Made by a program: the position numbers and the translations under genes
Part shown: in pieces, positions 23,490-39,804 of the stretch
Layout of the letters: each line of letters starts with the position of its first letter
Numbering within the stretch: the first letter of the stretch is position 1
Assembly (NCBI GenBank): GCA_007922305.1
Contig: ML677374.1
Location: 8,370,094-8,434,093, forward strand
From: Dermatemys mawii
Taxonomy: Eukaryota; Chordata; Testudines; Dermatemydidae
Length of the DNA stretch: 64,000 bases
Reading direction: 5' to 3'
Notes under the pieces: generated by a model
What the model was told of the DNA's origin: nothing
The model's input: only the letters and a program-made list of their open reading frames with translations
Databases searched by the model: none

Positions 23490-26400
23490 AGGTAGGCTGA
23501 GTCTTTCTTGAGCAGATAGGGTTGGATGATGCTCCAGTTGTCTGAGAGTTTGCTAAAGTGACCATCTTTCAGAAGGAGCCAAAAGCTTTTCCTTGGGTAA
23601 CATTTTCAGGCCGTTCTGGCCTGTGCTGTTAAGCATTCAACTTTCATCTTTTTATTATAAACAAAAGCAAATGTTGAAGTTTTAAACCAAAAGCAGAAGA
23701 GTTGCAAGGAAACTGCTGTGACTTGGCTTGTTCAAGCATTTCTTGCCATCATACTAATGCCCTTTGTTAGCTTTCTTTTTCCAGTTTTTATTTATACCAC
23801 TTTTGTTATGAATTATAAACTGACCAGAGAAAGAAATTACACCATCAAATCCTGTTGGCAGCTCAAGAGTAGTCCATGATATTGAAATAGCCATTGTTTA
23901 AACCTCCATCAATATAATGGCTGCAATCTATTTCCAGAAGTTTTAAAAAGAAGTGTGTATGTGTAGATACACATACATATGCACACAAATAAAATATTTT
24001 TGTTGGAGAAATGATTATTTCCTATTTTTTTATATTTAAAAAGCCCTAAATTTCTACACAAAATAACATCCATGAGTATTCAGAACTAGGTGTGCTGATA
24101 TTTTTCTGCAGTGTTATACTACATACATGGTAGCTCTAAAATTGAACCTGATTAATTCAGTATCCACACTTGCTCATTATATATTCTGCTTATCCTACAG
24201 GAAGCCTTATTGTATTTGGTTTCAGCCTCTAACTAAGCTCTTTGGAGTTTGTATATATCAGTATTGTGGAATATTGCTGGGCTTTTGGAAGGCTGTTTTT
24301 ACGGATTTATCGGTTTAGTTATTTTTCTATTTTTGACCAATTAAACAACTTTTTGACTAGCTGAAAATTGTCAGTTTTTTATATTTAGATTATTTCTCAA
24401 GCAAAGATCATTTTATTTTGTTTAAATATAATACGTTATATTGATTCTGCAGAAAAATATGAACACATTTCAAGGTCAATGATTCTAACTAAGCGCATGC
24501 AGATTTTCTGTTTCATACCAAGTTACTGGTTGCAAGTTACTTTACGGCTGGCTCTTTCATATGAATGATAGATAATACTCCCATCAGTGTGGATAGCTAT
24601 TTCTTTCATGTGGACAGAAGTGTATGAGACAAATAATCTTCATAAATTGGATTTCAGTTATCTGCACTAGTTAAATGCCCTCATTTTATTACGCGTCATA
24701 TGAGTTATAAATCAGATCTAGGTTAAGGATTGCTTCCTCTGTGGGATTGTACTATCAAGAATATTTAAATTGGGTAATGAAAATCTTTTATATAGATGTT
24801 TTTGAACAATTCTGTATGTAAAAGGACAGAGGCATTCATTTTTTCACAAATGTAACTGATTTTAAGAATAGTGTATTTTGACAGTGTTTTATTAAACTTT
24901 ATGTAGGAGTTTTGATTTTAGTTTCTCGACATTTGGATTGTATTGTTCATATGAAACTATTTTGACTTATGGTCTGATTTCTCCTTTCTAAGGAGATGAT
25001 TGTCCTGCAGAGACAACAAGTGGCATACTTGGTTAAAATCTGTTACATTCAATGCATCAGTTCATATTTTCTTTTTAAAATCACACTTTTTAATGTGTTT
25101 TAATTTTTAGATAGATTTAGTGCACATAAAAGTTAGTATTTTGAATTTTTTTATTCAAGTAGATTCTGTTAATTATTTTTGGGTGCCTAGTCAGTTTATT
25201 ATTTAACCTGTTTGTTCTGGGAGTCAATTTCTGACACAAACCATTGCAGCAATTGAACACTGAGGACCCTCAGAGGTATTCAAGAGAAATTAATATATGA
25301 AGACTTTGTTGTATATGTTAATTGTTTTTTCTTTGTTTCTGTTACTACTAATGGTAAATGGACTTGAAGTTGTCCATTTGAAATTTTAACAGTTTATTTT
25401 TAAGAAAATAGGTCTAGAAGTTGTTGTAGTTACTGTTCATACAATGTCCAATTCAGGAGAATGGTAATTAATTTTGCATGGAACTTGAATTATTGTAAAA
25501 AGTCTTTGAACTTGTGAGTAATTAACAAACAACGATAGGGACTGCCAGCTCTTCCCTGAAATCACCACGCATTTTCCAGATGGTAACTACTTTGGTTATT
25601 TGCAGTTCAACCCGAAGGTTTCCTTCAAGATTATTCATAGATTTCCTTCAAGAGGTCCATTGGTTGTTCATTAGTTTAGTTATAGCGATTTTTCACTGAG
25701 GATTTCACATTGGCAAGCCCATAGTAAACCTCTGGAATGTGACTGAAAAATTCCATCTGCTGGTAAGGAGGACCATACCCACGTATTTGGCATTGCTAAT
25801 AGACACAAGGGGAGAAAACTAACAGGTACCATATTTCCCTTGTTATGTATTGCATATAATGAAAATGAGGGTAAAAATCTCTTCACAGAATGTAGATCCT
25901 GGTTCCTTGTCTCTTAGAACTTTTAAAGGGTCAACATCCCCCCTTTTAAGATGTAAGTCTTCCCAATACACATGTTCCAATCCCCTCACCTTCCCAAAAG
26001 AAGTCCTCCAGCAAAACTAAGGAAGACTAGACTTGGCATTATTGATGTTTCTAAGCTTTAATAAAGGAAAAAAACAGAATCATCATCCCCTCTACTTTAA
26101 CATGCACCTTTAAATCTCTGTACATCTCTTGTAAAAGGAAACATTCCAATCTTTTTTAAAAAAAGTTCTTTGTACGTCAGTATAAAAGAATTCTAGTCCT
26201 AATAACCCATTTTTAGTTGAACTCTGTTTTAATGTGGAATGTTGTTTTAATGTGTCTATGAATTTCCTTTGAGGTTTTGCAAAATTAATTGCTTCACTGT
26301 TGCCAAGTACAGTAACAGCACACATTGCAGATATGTACCTGTGCTGCTGAACATGAAGGTTAATGGGCAGATGCCATAGAATGTTATGCTAAATGCATTC

Positions 26401-27560
26401 CATTTGCCAAGGAAACTTCTAAGATGTGAAACCTAGAAGCTTTTCTGGGAAAGGGAGATGTTGGTGAAAATAATCTGGATGAATCTTTTATTTCCTTGGT
26501 GAATAAACAAAATCCCAAGTTCATCTGGTGAGTGAATTTAAGGCCTGAATACTTAGACTTGATTGCTCCTCTAAAGGAATGAGTAGAAGGTCAGGCTGTG
26601 TGTTTGACTACAGAACTGTTAGAGGTGGGGGCCAGGAGGATAGCCATACAATTCTGAAAACCAGCAATTTGTCTGGTCTACACGGAACTAAGCGTAACAC
26701 AGTCATGGAATGAATTATAATTCACAACTTCAGTTATTTTAGTGCATATCTCTGTGTTAATGCTTATTTCAGATCAAATGTCCTATTTTGATATAACTAT
26801 TAAAAACTGAAGTTATATGTGTTGATTTATCTATTTTCTAGTTAAAGAAGTAGTGTCATAAGATTAGCAGTAGGAAGGATGAGAGGAACCCTAGTTCAGA
26901 AGTGCAGTTAAGTACATACTAATTTTATGTAATTTTGACTGATGTATATAAATTTAGTGTTTATTTTAGAAAGCTCTCATTCTTTCATATTTGATTCAAG
27001 TCTTTTCTACTTTTATATGTAACCCATTTATTAGCCATCTACCTCTAGCTTGTGAATGATGCTTTAATTAATATAATAGTAATAAAATATTATGGATGGA
27101 GAGTAGTCTAATGTGACTGCTTGTGAAGCATGTACTCCGTATCTAAAGAGGGTTCTAAGGAGATGTCCCATGTAAACCCTTAGACTAAAAGTAGTTTGGC
27201 AGCAATGAAAACTTCCTCTCTTAAGAGGTTTACCCAATAGATGGGATAATCTTGATGTTCCTCTCTTATTACACAAAATCTAGTGAGATTTAACTTTTAT
27301 AAGGTATTTATAACTCATAATTCTAATTTTTGTGTATTTTAAGTTACCTAAATTTGTAACAAGCAAGTTTTTGCATTTTAAAATCTGGGATGAACATTCA
27401 GTATATCTTACCTGTTTATTGATACAATGTCCCAGTCTAACCTACTGAGGAGTCAGATATAAAAACATCATTAGGTAATGCCATTGTCTATATTTTTATA
27501 GAGAAAATAGCACAGAAAATGCCTTCCTAACATTACTCTGTTTATTTCCATGGTGTACCT

Positions 27561-27865
27561 CAGGGATAGGCAACCTATGGCACATGTGCCAAAGGCGGCA
27601 CGGGAGCTGATTTTCAGTGGCACTCACACTACCTGGGTCCTGGTCACTGATCTGGGGGGCCCTGCATTTTAATTTAATTTTAAATGAAGCTTCTTAAACA
27701 TTTTTAAAACCTTATTTACTTTACATATAACAATAGTTTAGTTCTATATTATAGACAAAGAGACCTTTTAAAAATGATAAAATGTATTACTGGCACGCGA
27801 AACCTTAAATTAGAGTGAATAAATGAAGAGTCGGCACACCACTTGTGAAAGGTTGCCAACCCCTA
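27561..27865. mobile_element. hAT-type MITE, copy B
   Basis: This is a second copy of the 305-bp element at 11000-11304, sharing blocks such as GGCACGCGAAACCTTAAATT and GAGTGAATAAATGAAGA. Termini are CAGGGATAGGCAACCT and AGGTTGCCAACCCCTA, the last G being lost. Candidate duplications are GTGTACCT and GTGTAGCA (6/8). Confidence 0.87.
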
Positions 27866-30649
27866 GTGTAGCATGTATGCCTGGACAGAAATTTGAACTG
27901 TGCTTTTGTTTTTGCTGCAAGTGCCACTCAAGTTCTTACATGTGAGAAATTGTACATGGGCTTCTGTGGTAGGTTGCCTGTGTGGCTTGCACACTTTTCC
28001 AAGTTATTGACTGGGAAACTTTGCTATCCGTAAGTGCTCTTTGCTATTCTGAGCAGAAGCTTTTTGCAGACTTCATCACATTGCTCTCCTTCACACATAC
28101 CTAACCTCTAACAGAACACTAAGGCTCATTCACAAGCAGTAACAATTTACTTTACACAGGTATAGAAGCAATGTTTGATTGTTCAAAGTTAATCCATCTC
28201 TGAGCTGGAGTTGATGGTATATCCCCATAGCCATAGGCATGGAAATGGTATACAGAAAACTGTTGTGCAGAAATCCAACCCCTGTTACTCAAGCTTAGAT
28301 GTGCATTCTGGTGGTATGATGTACCTAAGCTCATAGCCAACTGTAGGAGTGATATAGGTACCCATTTATAAAGTGTTTGTCCATTTAAAATATGCATAGG
28401 TGCCAGTCAGTTACCTGGTTAGAGCAGTCTAAGAATGCACTTTTTTACAAGGATTCGTGATCATTAATTCTAGTGGATGATGTTGCACTGACGAATAACC
28501 TGATTTTGTTTCACACTTTTATGTTTAAAAAATGTCACTGAAAGTGGCATAACATTTATAGAAATAAAATCAAAACAAGAGTATACGTAAAGATAATATA
28601 AATAACAAACTAGGAATCCAGCAATGAAATACTCAATCCCCAGGGAAAATATGGACCCAAGGATCTGTCCTATACAGTAAATACCAGATAGTTGAGTGAA
28701 ATATTTAGTCATAAGATTCTAAATGCTGAACAATCAATCTTGACATCATTATAGATCAAATTATAAATCAAGAAGATGGAGATCTAATGTCTTAATAAGA
28801 AGTTGTATACTCTCCATATAGTACTGAAGGATTATTGGAACATCTGAATTAACAGTACAGCACTTTTCTAGTATCAGTCCAGAATATTGCTTTCTGATCT
28901 CTTGTAGTATTGAATTCTGCAACTGGAGAAAGACCGATGTTCTCCTTCTTGGCCAATAATTATTGCAGGCTTCTCTAGTCACTCTTTCTCTGAAGATTTT
29001 TCCCGATTAAAACTTGTGCCAGAAGCAGCTTCAGATTAACATATTGTCACTTTTTGTCAGTCGTGTGTGTCAACCTGAATCGATGCACTGGAGGAAGAGA
29101 TGTACAGCAGACTTTCCCATTCTGTCTTAAGAGCTCTCTCGCTGACAGTGTTTCATGAGACATGACTGGGACAAATTTATCATTTAAAAATTATTCCAGC
29201 TCCCAATGAGAAGGATGTCTGGTCACACTATCACAGTACTCTGACTTCTCATTCTTTCACAGGACCTTTTCAAAATGTTACACAGTGGTCTTTTACTCCT
29301 TGGATTTCTGTCTTCTCCTTTCCTCATCGTTACTCATCCTTCTTTCTTCCCCTCTTTCGGAGACATTTTAAATCTGTTGCTTGTAGCATAATATGCCATG
29401 CCGCTTACACCTTTTGAAAATGTGATATTTCTAAACCAGTAAACTAAGGTCTGCTTCCCCCCTGCCCCTTTGTATTTTCTGAGGGGCCTTTGCTATGGAC
29501 TGAAAATCTATTTTATACATCAGGAAAACAGAAATACATTTCTTCCAAAAGCTGGAAAACCAGTTGGATAATATCACTTGGAACTGAAGATATAAATCTT
29601 AGAACCTCCTGTCTATGTGCACCAACACACCACACTAACAAAGGACTTATCATTTGAGGCCAGATAAAAGTATACATTCAAAGCCAGGAGTTTAACCCTA
29701 AATGATAAACCAAAGTGGTGTGGGGTTTGTTTGTTTTCTGCCCAGCCTGATCAATTATACAGTCATTTACTAATTAGCAAAGTATCTAAGTTTGTATAAC
29801 TGAACCAACAGTAAGAGTAAATACAACTTCTTATCTGTGACCGTACTGAAGTTGGCATGTAAAGTATCTTTACAGAATTTCAAATGGGTGCAGCTTTTAA
29901 AATATATGTTGTCAGACACATGAGTTGGAAACAATTTCCATTTTCAGACCTGTGTTGTCGTATTAGTTATATGGGTACAAGGGAAGCGTGTTTTAATGAT
30001 TTGATGTAAACTCAGAAGGGACAGTAATCAAATTCAGGAGCAATATGCAAGAAAGGCATTTTGTATTGCTTCTTGCATTGTGATTAAGTGCTAAGATTTC
30101 TGAGACATGGAAATCATAACGTTTTTATCAGCCTCCCATGGAGATTGTTTCCATTGACCAGGCTCCTTGCTGATCAGTGATATCAGTTCACACCTGCATG
30201 AATGTTACAGCATGAATGTTACCGACACCACTGAAAATGGCTAAGTGAAGGGTTCATACAACAGCATGCACGGGCTAATGGAACATGATTTTTCAAAAAT
30301 AAAAATAGGTTAACATCAAAATTGTATCTTTTCTATGTAATTTTCATTTTATAGAAACAATCCTTTCCTTAGTATTGTCTGAATATGAAACCTTGTCTGT
30401 CTAGAAAATGTGCCAAAAGTTATGGAGATTTGTATACATGCTGAAAAATATCAAGCAAAACAGCTTCAACATTTTTCTTTGCTTTAACTTATTAATAACA
30501 GGAACATTAATCACAGTAAACCCTATCAATTTTTACAAAACCGTGATTCATTAGCAGCTACCTTGGAGTCTAAAATTTAAAATTTCCTGAAAGTGTTAAA
30601 AATATATATACTTTAAAATAAGAGAGAATTTTGTGACCATTTAAATACT

Positions 30650-30845
30650 TGCCATTTATGTAGCCTCTTTGGTCTCAGGATCTGAGTACTTTACAAATTA
30701 GCCTCATAACATCCCTGTGAGGTGGATTATGATATACTCATTTTACAGGCTAATCCAAAGTACTCTTTATTGACTTGCCCACAAGCCTTTCATACAGAGC
30801 CCAGGAGTCCTGTTTCCATCACCTGTATAAGTACTAAGCACAGAT
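30650..30845 (-). repeat. MIR/L2-type ancient repeat (reverse orientation)
   Basis: CATCCCTGTGAGGTGG, CTCATTTTACAGG and CCCAGGAGTCCTG are characteristic blocks of MIR SINEs and related CORE elements, here in antisense order. Confidence 0.65.
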
Positions 30846-32200
30846 TTTTCTTTCTTTAACCTTAGTTTATTTTTCAATGTGCATAATATTGGATCATTAT
30901 TCCTGTTGCAGATTATGTATACAATGAGAGTGTAGTTTTAGTCAGTCAGTTGTTTCATCAAGTACTTATTTGACCATAAGTCCCCCCTCACCCCTCAAGG
31001 TCCACTCTTACTGCATCATTTATCATTAATCACTTTTTGTCTTAAATCATGACTACAAGATTGTGACTTTGTTGTTGAGGAAGTAGAAATTACATAATGA
31101 GGAAAGTCTTAAAATGTTAGCTTTGTGTAGAAATACTTTACAATATTTTGTCATTTTCTCAATATCCTATGTTCTCAGTTCCAAATGTCTGAAGGTATTT
31201 GTTTTTTAAAAAATCAGTAGTAACTTCTCTATCAGTTTGTCGTCCATAAAAGTATTTCTCTCCTTAATTTCTTCTATTTCTTACATTGCTTCCTCTTTTA
31301 TGCAGGGCTGCATTTAATAGTTGTATTGCAGCCTTACATGCATACTTTGTTGTATCAAAGCTGTAAACTGGAACAAGTGCATAGTAATACAAGCACTTGA
31401 GGAATTTCCCATTTAAACATCATATTAATTTAATCTTGAGTCTAAATAATTATATAATTGAGAGGATTTAGAAAATAGGTGGTGAAATTTATCATAGTAC
31501 CACAGGCCATGTTCTGTAATCTCTTCCTTGCCCATGCCTTCAGGGAACGAATCTTCACTCATCATTCCACTAGTTAAATAGGAGATTTTCAAATGTGGTT
31601 TTTACTGAGCATCAGAGAGTCTGAATATTTTACTCTTGCCAACCAGAAAAACAGTGCCCACAACACTCCTTCCGTAATAGATGGTGATTCCACTGCCAAT
31701 TAACAATTAACATGGATTAAGAGGAAATGCAACATATATAGAAATATGTTTCATGAGATTTTATTCCAGTAATTCTTAACCGGACCAGCCTTTTCTTATT
31801 TTACATATTAATACAAAACAAGCGTATTACAGGAGTATTATAATTAATGAGTTATTGAATTTGGGAAGCGGCAAGAAGTATCAGACATGGCACTGCAGAT
31901 TGAGCTAGTATGATCTTGATGTGCTAAAGTGGCTGAATAAGAGAATTCCTGTGTCTGTTTCAAAGGGCATCCTGAAATATGAACATTTATAAAAACTTCT
32001 CTGGTTAGAAAATAAACTGTTGAAACTTTTTCCCATGGTAACATAGGAGTTGTACACATCTTCCATAATTTACTTCCTCAGGACCTTGCTAATTCATATT
32101 CTGCTAATCCACATACCACGTACTTGCCCAAAAATATGGTGGTCTCATCCCAAACTAAATGTGAGATTACTGAGACTTCTTACCTTATTAATATACTATA

Positions 32201-32872
32201 GGTAAGGCCATGAGTTTGTCACGGAGGTCACAGAAGTAGTGGAGTCCGTGATTTTCTGTGACCTCCGTGACTTCTAGTGCAGATGACCTGGGGGTTTCCT
32301 GAGCAACTTTGGCAGCCCCTGGGCCAACTGCTCCGGCCGCTGCTGGGAGAGTCGCCTTAGTCACCGTCTCCCCACTCACAGCAGGCGTTTGAATGGGGGG
32401 CTAAGAGCAAGAGGTTGGGGCATGGGATGGGGTGAGAACTCTGGGCTGTGCTTACTTAATAGGGGCTCCCCAGAAGCGGCAACATCCCTCAGCTCCTAAG
32501 GGGAGGCATGGCCAGGGACTTCTGTGCGCTGCCTTTGCCTGCAGGCACCCTCCGCCCCACTCTTATTGGCTGCAGTTCCAGGCAAATGGGAGTTATGGGG
32601 CCAGGACTCGGAGAGGAGGCAGCGTGCAGAGCTATGTGGCTGTGCTTCCGGTTAAGGGCTGAGGGATGTTGCCGATTCCAGGGAGAAGCAAAGCTGAGTA
32701 GGGAGCCTGCCAACCCTCCACGCCCCTGCCCTCTACCAGCACGGTCAATGCCTTTAGTCGGGAGTATCTAGTACAAGCCATAGACAGGTCATGAACTGTG
32801 AATTTTTGTTTACTACGTGTAACCTGTCCATGACTCTTACTAAAAATACCCATGACTAAAATGTACCCTTAA
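32201..32872 (+). repeat. GC-rich interspersed repeat, copy 1
   Basis: It begins GGTAAGGCCATGAG followed by self-complementary GTCACGGAGGTCAC and GTGACCTCCGTGAC, has a GC-rich centre, and ends CTTACTAAAAATACCCATGA then CTAAAATGTACCCTTAA. A reverse-oriented relative occupies about 50604-51325 and shares the TTTTAGTAAAAGTC and TCACAGAGGTCA end blocks. ORFs within it on both strands are artefacts of GC content. The family is unidentified. Confidence 0.6.
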
Positions 32873-34384
32873 CTGTAGAACATGAGTTATGTTTATGCAT
32901 TATTGAAATTAAGTTAATACATCCAATGAACAAAGTACGCTTTCTTGCGATACCCTGGTTTGTTTGCCTGCTTGTCAATTAGCAAAATTTACTAATTTCA
33001 GTGGGCCTCAGAGTCTGTGTGAATTAGTGAGGGTCTATTGTGCTCCGCATTTTCTTTTATAATTGTTCTGAAGCAAACTGGTACACTTTGTAGTTCTAAT
33101 TTTATACAGCTACTTAACTAATTACAGCTGTCAGTAGCAATTTTCATCTGGTGGTAATGTTCAGTTTAGCTGTGTAATGTAGCTCCAGTGACCTCCTACT
33201 GACCAGCATATATTATAGATCAATTTAAATAGGAAAAATGCAAGTGTCAGTTAAAATATTTTATTGAAATCCCAGAACTTTAGACATAGCCTGTTATTTT
33301 AGCTAATTATTAACAGGCCCAAGCAAAGGCATTGACCTGGTTGGGCACCAGCTGTTTAAGAGGCTGCCACATTTGCAAAAGACAGATACACTGAGCAAGT
33401 CCTGCTTTCATTCTTGTTTAGAGATCCTCATTAAATTACCCAGACACAATAATCAGATAGCTGCTGTTCAAGTTAATGGCACCTCTGAGCCCCTGTCAAG
33501 AGAGCTTTATTTAATACGAAACAGACCTGGAGTGGTGCAGGTGCCATTTCAGGCCCTCATTTAATTTAAGCGGCTTTAGTTGGCATGGCAACTAGTTGAG
33601 ACATCTGGGAGACATTATGCTAGGGATTGAGATTTAGGAGGATTTGTGGTATAGCAAAACAGAAACCTTATAATAAAGTGCACAGTATTGCATTTGGGTT
33701 TTTGAATATTTTATTGGAAAATGTAGAATTTCAGGGTAAGTTGCAGTCAGCAGGTAAAATGAAATGTAAAAAGGCTGGCATGACTATTAAAAAGAGGCCT
33801 TTGCAAAGTGGAAATTGCTTTATTAAACGAAAAATTGTTGTATTGCGATGTTGCTGAACTTCTCTTTGGGTTACATTGGTGAGAGAAGTTCTGGGGAGTT
33901 TTTGTTCGAAAATTATGTGGTGTGTCATTAATTTATTAAATATAACTTGGTGGGTTTTAATACTGTGCAACTTAAAAAAAATGAATGCATTTTTAGATGA
34001 TGTATAAAACCTGGTTAGATAAAGCACCTAAAAAAATTGAATCTTGAAAAGAATGACGTGAACGGTAATGTATATGAAGCAACAGACCAGTTTAGTGGGG
34101 TAAGCAATCATTGGGCTGGGGAAGAAAGGAGGTTGCAGAATCTTACTGGGTCATTGTACATGAGGTTTAAACAGTGCTGATTCCCTAACCAGAAAAGTGG
34201 TAAGAAGGAGGAGTGGAAATTCCTAACAAGGCTTACCTATCAATTTACTGGCTTAGAGTTCAGAAAGATGTCTATCTCACAGTTACTTTGCTGTCATTTG
34301 CAGAGTTATTTGGCAGAGGATTTAGCTTCACTATAAGTGTTGAGGTAGTGGATGTATAGACGGTCTAGTGGTTTTACAGGTTAA

Positions 34385-34505
34385 AGGTGGGATTTTTAAA
34401 AATTGCTGATTTGAGTGCTGACTTAATGTTGTTCCTGCTGAAATCATTGGTTAAACTCCTATTGACTTCAGTGGCTGCAGAGTTAGGGTCAACAGTTTTG
34501 AAAAT
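34385..34505. repeat. Old amniote repeat fragment
   Basis: CTCCTATTGACTTCAGTGGC flanked by AGTTTTGAAAATCCCAC is a familiar decayed repeat motif in sauropsid introns. Related fragments appear near 38843 and 54920. Confidence 0.45.
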
Positions 34506-34872
34506 CCCACTAAAAGGTTCAGAGTTTACAAAATTGCCGTGGCTGGTGCACAGCAGATAGGAATGCTATGGGATTATGCCTCATTCATAAGGATTTCTGT
34601 TCCCAAAAGTCAGTGTGTCAAGTGTGGAAATACAGAATTTTCTCTTCTCGGAAGTCCATACGTTTTGTTATCCTGTTTCCGACAGTGGCCTGATGCTTCA
34701 GAGGAAAGTAGGGAAAATATTATGCCCCTCAGCTATTGTGCAGTGCTGTACTCTGGAGGGTGGAAGGTGAGCTGTTCCTGTACTCTGCAGATGATCAGAT
34801 TATACCTTGAAGCACAGGAGAGCCGATTACAATTCTCTTAGCTTGAATTGCAAATGAGTGTGTGTGGATCAC

Positions 34873-35095
34873 TGAAGAAGACACTGGACTGGGACTTGAG
34901 AGATCTATACTCTATTTCTGGCTCTGCAGCTGACCAGATGTGTGACCTTGGCAAGGCACTTCCTCTCTATGCCTTTGTTTCCCTTCCTAATCTTTTTGGC
35001 TACTTGGATTGTTGGGGTTTGTGCTATGCCAACCACTATTATCTAACTACAGCTGGGGCTCCAGGCATTATTCTAATATAAATAATAATAATAAT
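34873..35095 (+). repeat. MIR SINE followed by AAT microsatellite
   Basis: The blocks CTGGACTGGGACTTGAGAGA, TGTGTGACCTTGGCAAGGCA and CTTCCTCTCTATGCC follow the MIR core consensus. The segment ends in an AATAATAATAATAAT run. Confidence 0.75.
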
Positions 35096-36537
35096 TAATA
35101 GTGTATTGAAAATAAGGCTACAATATTTGACTGACCATCTGCAACAGTGAGTACATTAAGTTACTTGTATAATAGTACAGCAAATCCCAGAATTTCTCTT
35201 TTCATTTCAAGTGCGGCTGTGCCCTAAAAAGCAGCTGTGTAAACATAGTATGTTTCTTTGTTCTCTTATCAAACTTGCTCAGTTTATACATCAAAATAAG
35301 ATTTTCTGAACCATCAGCATTAGAAATTCAACCTGGTACTTGAAAATCAAGACATACTGCCGCTACTTCAGTCTGTCCATCATTGCAGACGCTCATCAAC
35401 AATAAAGAATGCAAATCAGTACTTAGCTGGCAATTTTGTTGATGCAGGAGGCAGAATAAAATACAACTTGCTTTTCAGAAGCTATGTATGCTCTTCATTG
35501 CTGACACGAGTAAAAATGTGTCAGTAAAGTAAGCAGATATGTCTGATGTGGTGAGCAGCTGTCTTCAGCATTTGAAGTACCTTTTTGGGTTTTTTTAAGA
35601 ATTACTTTTTTGTCCATAACCCGCATTCAGGAAATTGACAACTTTGTCAATTTCCTGACCATGTCCTTTCTGTATTCCCTCTGCTGTATTTCTCCATTTG
35701 TAAAAGATAGTATTTGGTGATTTCTGGTGCTGTCTGAGCACATATGCCCCACCCCTTTTTAATTTATATCTCTACACTGATGTCAGCAAGAATAACAGCA
35801 CATAGAATATTCAGCTAGTGTTGTAAATCACCAGCAGGCTCCTACACCTGTTGCTTTGTGTGTGTGACAGCACACCAATTGACGGCTTTTGCCTTTTCTT
35901 TCACATAGTGGTGCTCTTTTTTAAAAATTAGAACTTGAAAGAGATATACAGCCAGTGATTTGTATGTATTTGCATGGGAGGAGATGTGAAGCTTGTGGAA
36001 ATGAAATATTGATAGATTGGGTAAAGATGGCACAAAGCATGCAGACACTGCACAAATTTCCTCTAAGCGCAATGCACTACTGACCTACAATACCCATGCT
36101 TGGGCTGTGTTTTCCAACTGTATTGATCTCTATCAGTTGATCTGGTTATGTGATGTGGATAAATTTCCACAAAGGATTAAGAAGATGCCACCAGAATCGC
36201 ATGTAATTTATTATTGAATAATAATTTTGAGCCCAAAAGTACAGGCCTTAAGTATGATTAAATTAACACTGGGCATCTTATCCTTCATGAACCATGTTGT
36301 GGCTTTCAAATAATTTTGTACTGTATATACATGTTTGTATATACATGCTTTGTTCAGTAATTAAGTTTTCTCTTGTAACTAAAGTGTCAAGTAATTCTTG
36401 CGGAAGTTTGGAGATTTGACCTCTATTATATCAGTCAAGAAGCTTTATTTTATTGTTTTATAGAGCTTTGAGCTATAAGACTTAAAATTATTTTGAGCAA
36501 CTGTTTCAAATGGATTATATACTGCACTTTCTGTACT

Positions 36538-39594
<3,057 letters not shown>

Positions 39595-39804
39595 ATTTGT
39601 GATTTTGGATTGGCCAGGGTGGAAGAATTAGATGAATCTCGTCACATGACTCAGGAAGTTGTCACTCAGTATTATCGGGCTCCAGAGATCCTGATGGGCA
39701 GCCGTCACTACAGCAATGCTATTGATATTTGGTCTGTGGGCTGTATCTTTGCAGAACTACTGGGCCGAAGAATATTGTTTCAGGCACAAAGTCCCATTCA
39801 GCAG
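39595..39804 (+). CDS. NLK: NLK exon 6 (activation segment)
   Basis: 210 bp, exactly 70 codons (280-349), from ICDFGLARVEELDESRHMTQ to ILFQAQSPIQQ. It has the DFG magnesium motif (D282), the atypical activation-loop motif TQE (T298-Q-E) in place of the TxY of classical MAP kinases, the APE motif in YYRAPEILMGS, and the MAPK insert start (GRRILFQ). Acceptor TTTAG, donor GTATAA. TQE is the diagnostic feature separating NLK from ERK, JNK and p38. Confidence 0.98.

Noticed and set aside
26668..26850. Possible further GGTCTACAC-type MITE
   Set aside because: Only the left GGTCTACAC is present; no matching right terminus or shared interior was found.
32432..32853. Cluster of overlapping ORFs on both strands
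   Set aside because: They fall in the GC-rich repeat copy; ORFs in five frames at once indicate composition, not coding.
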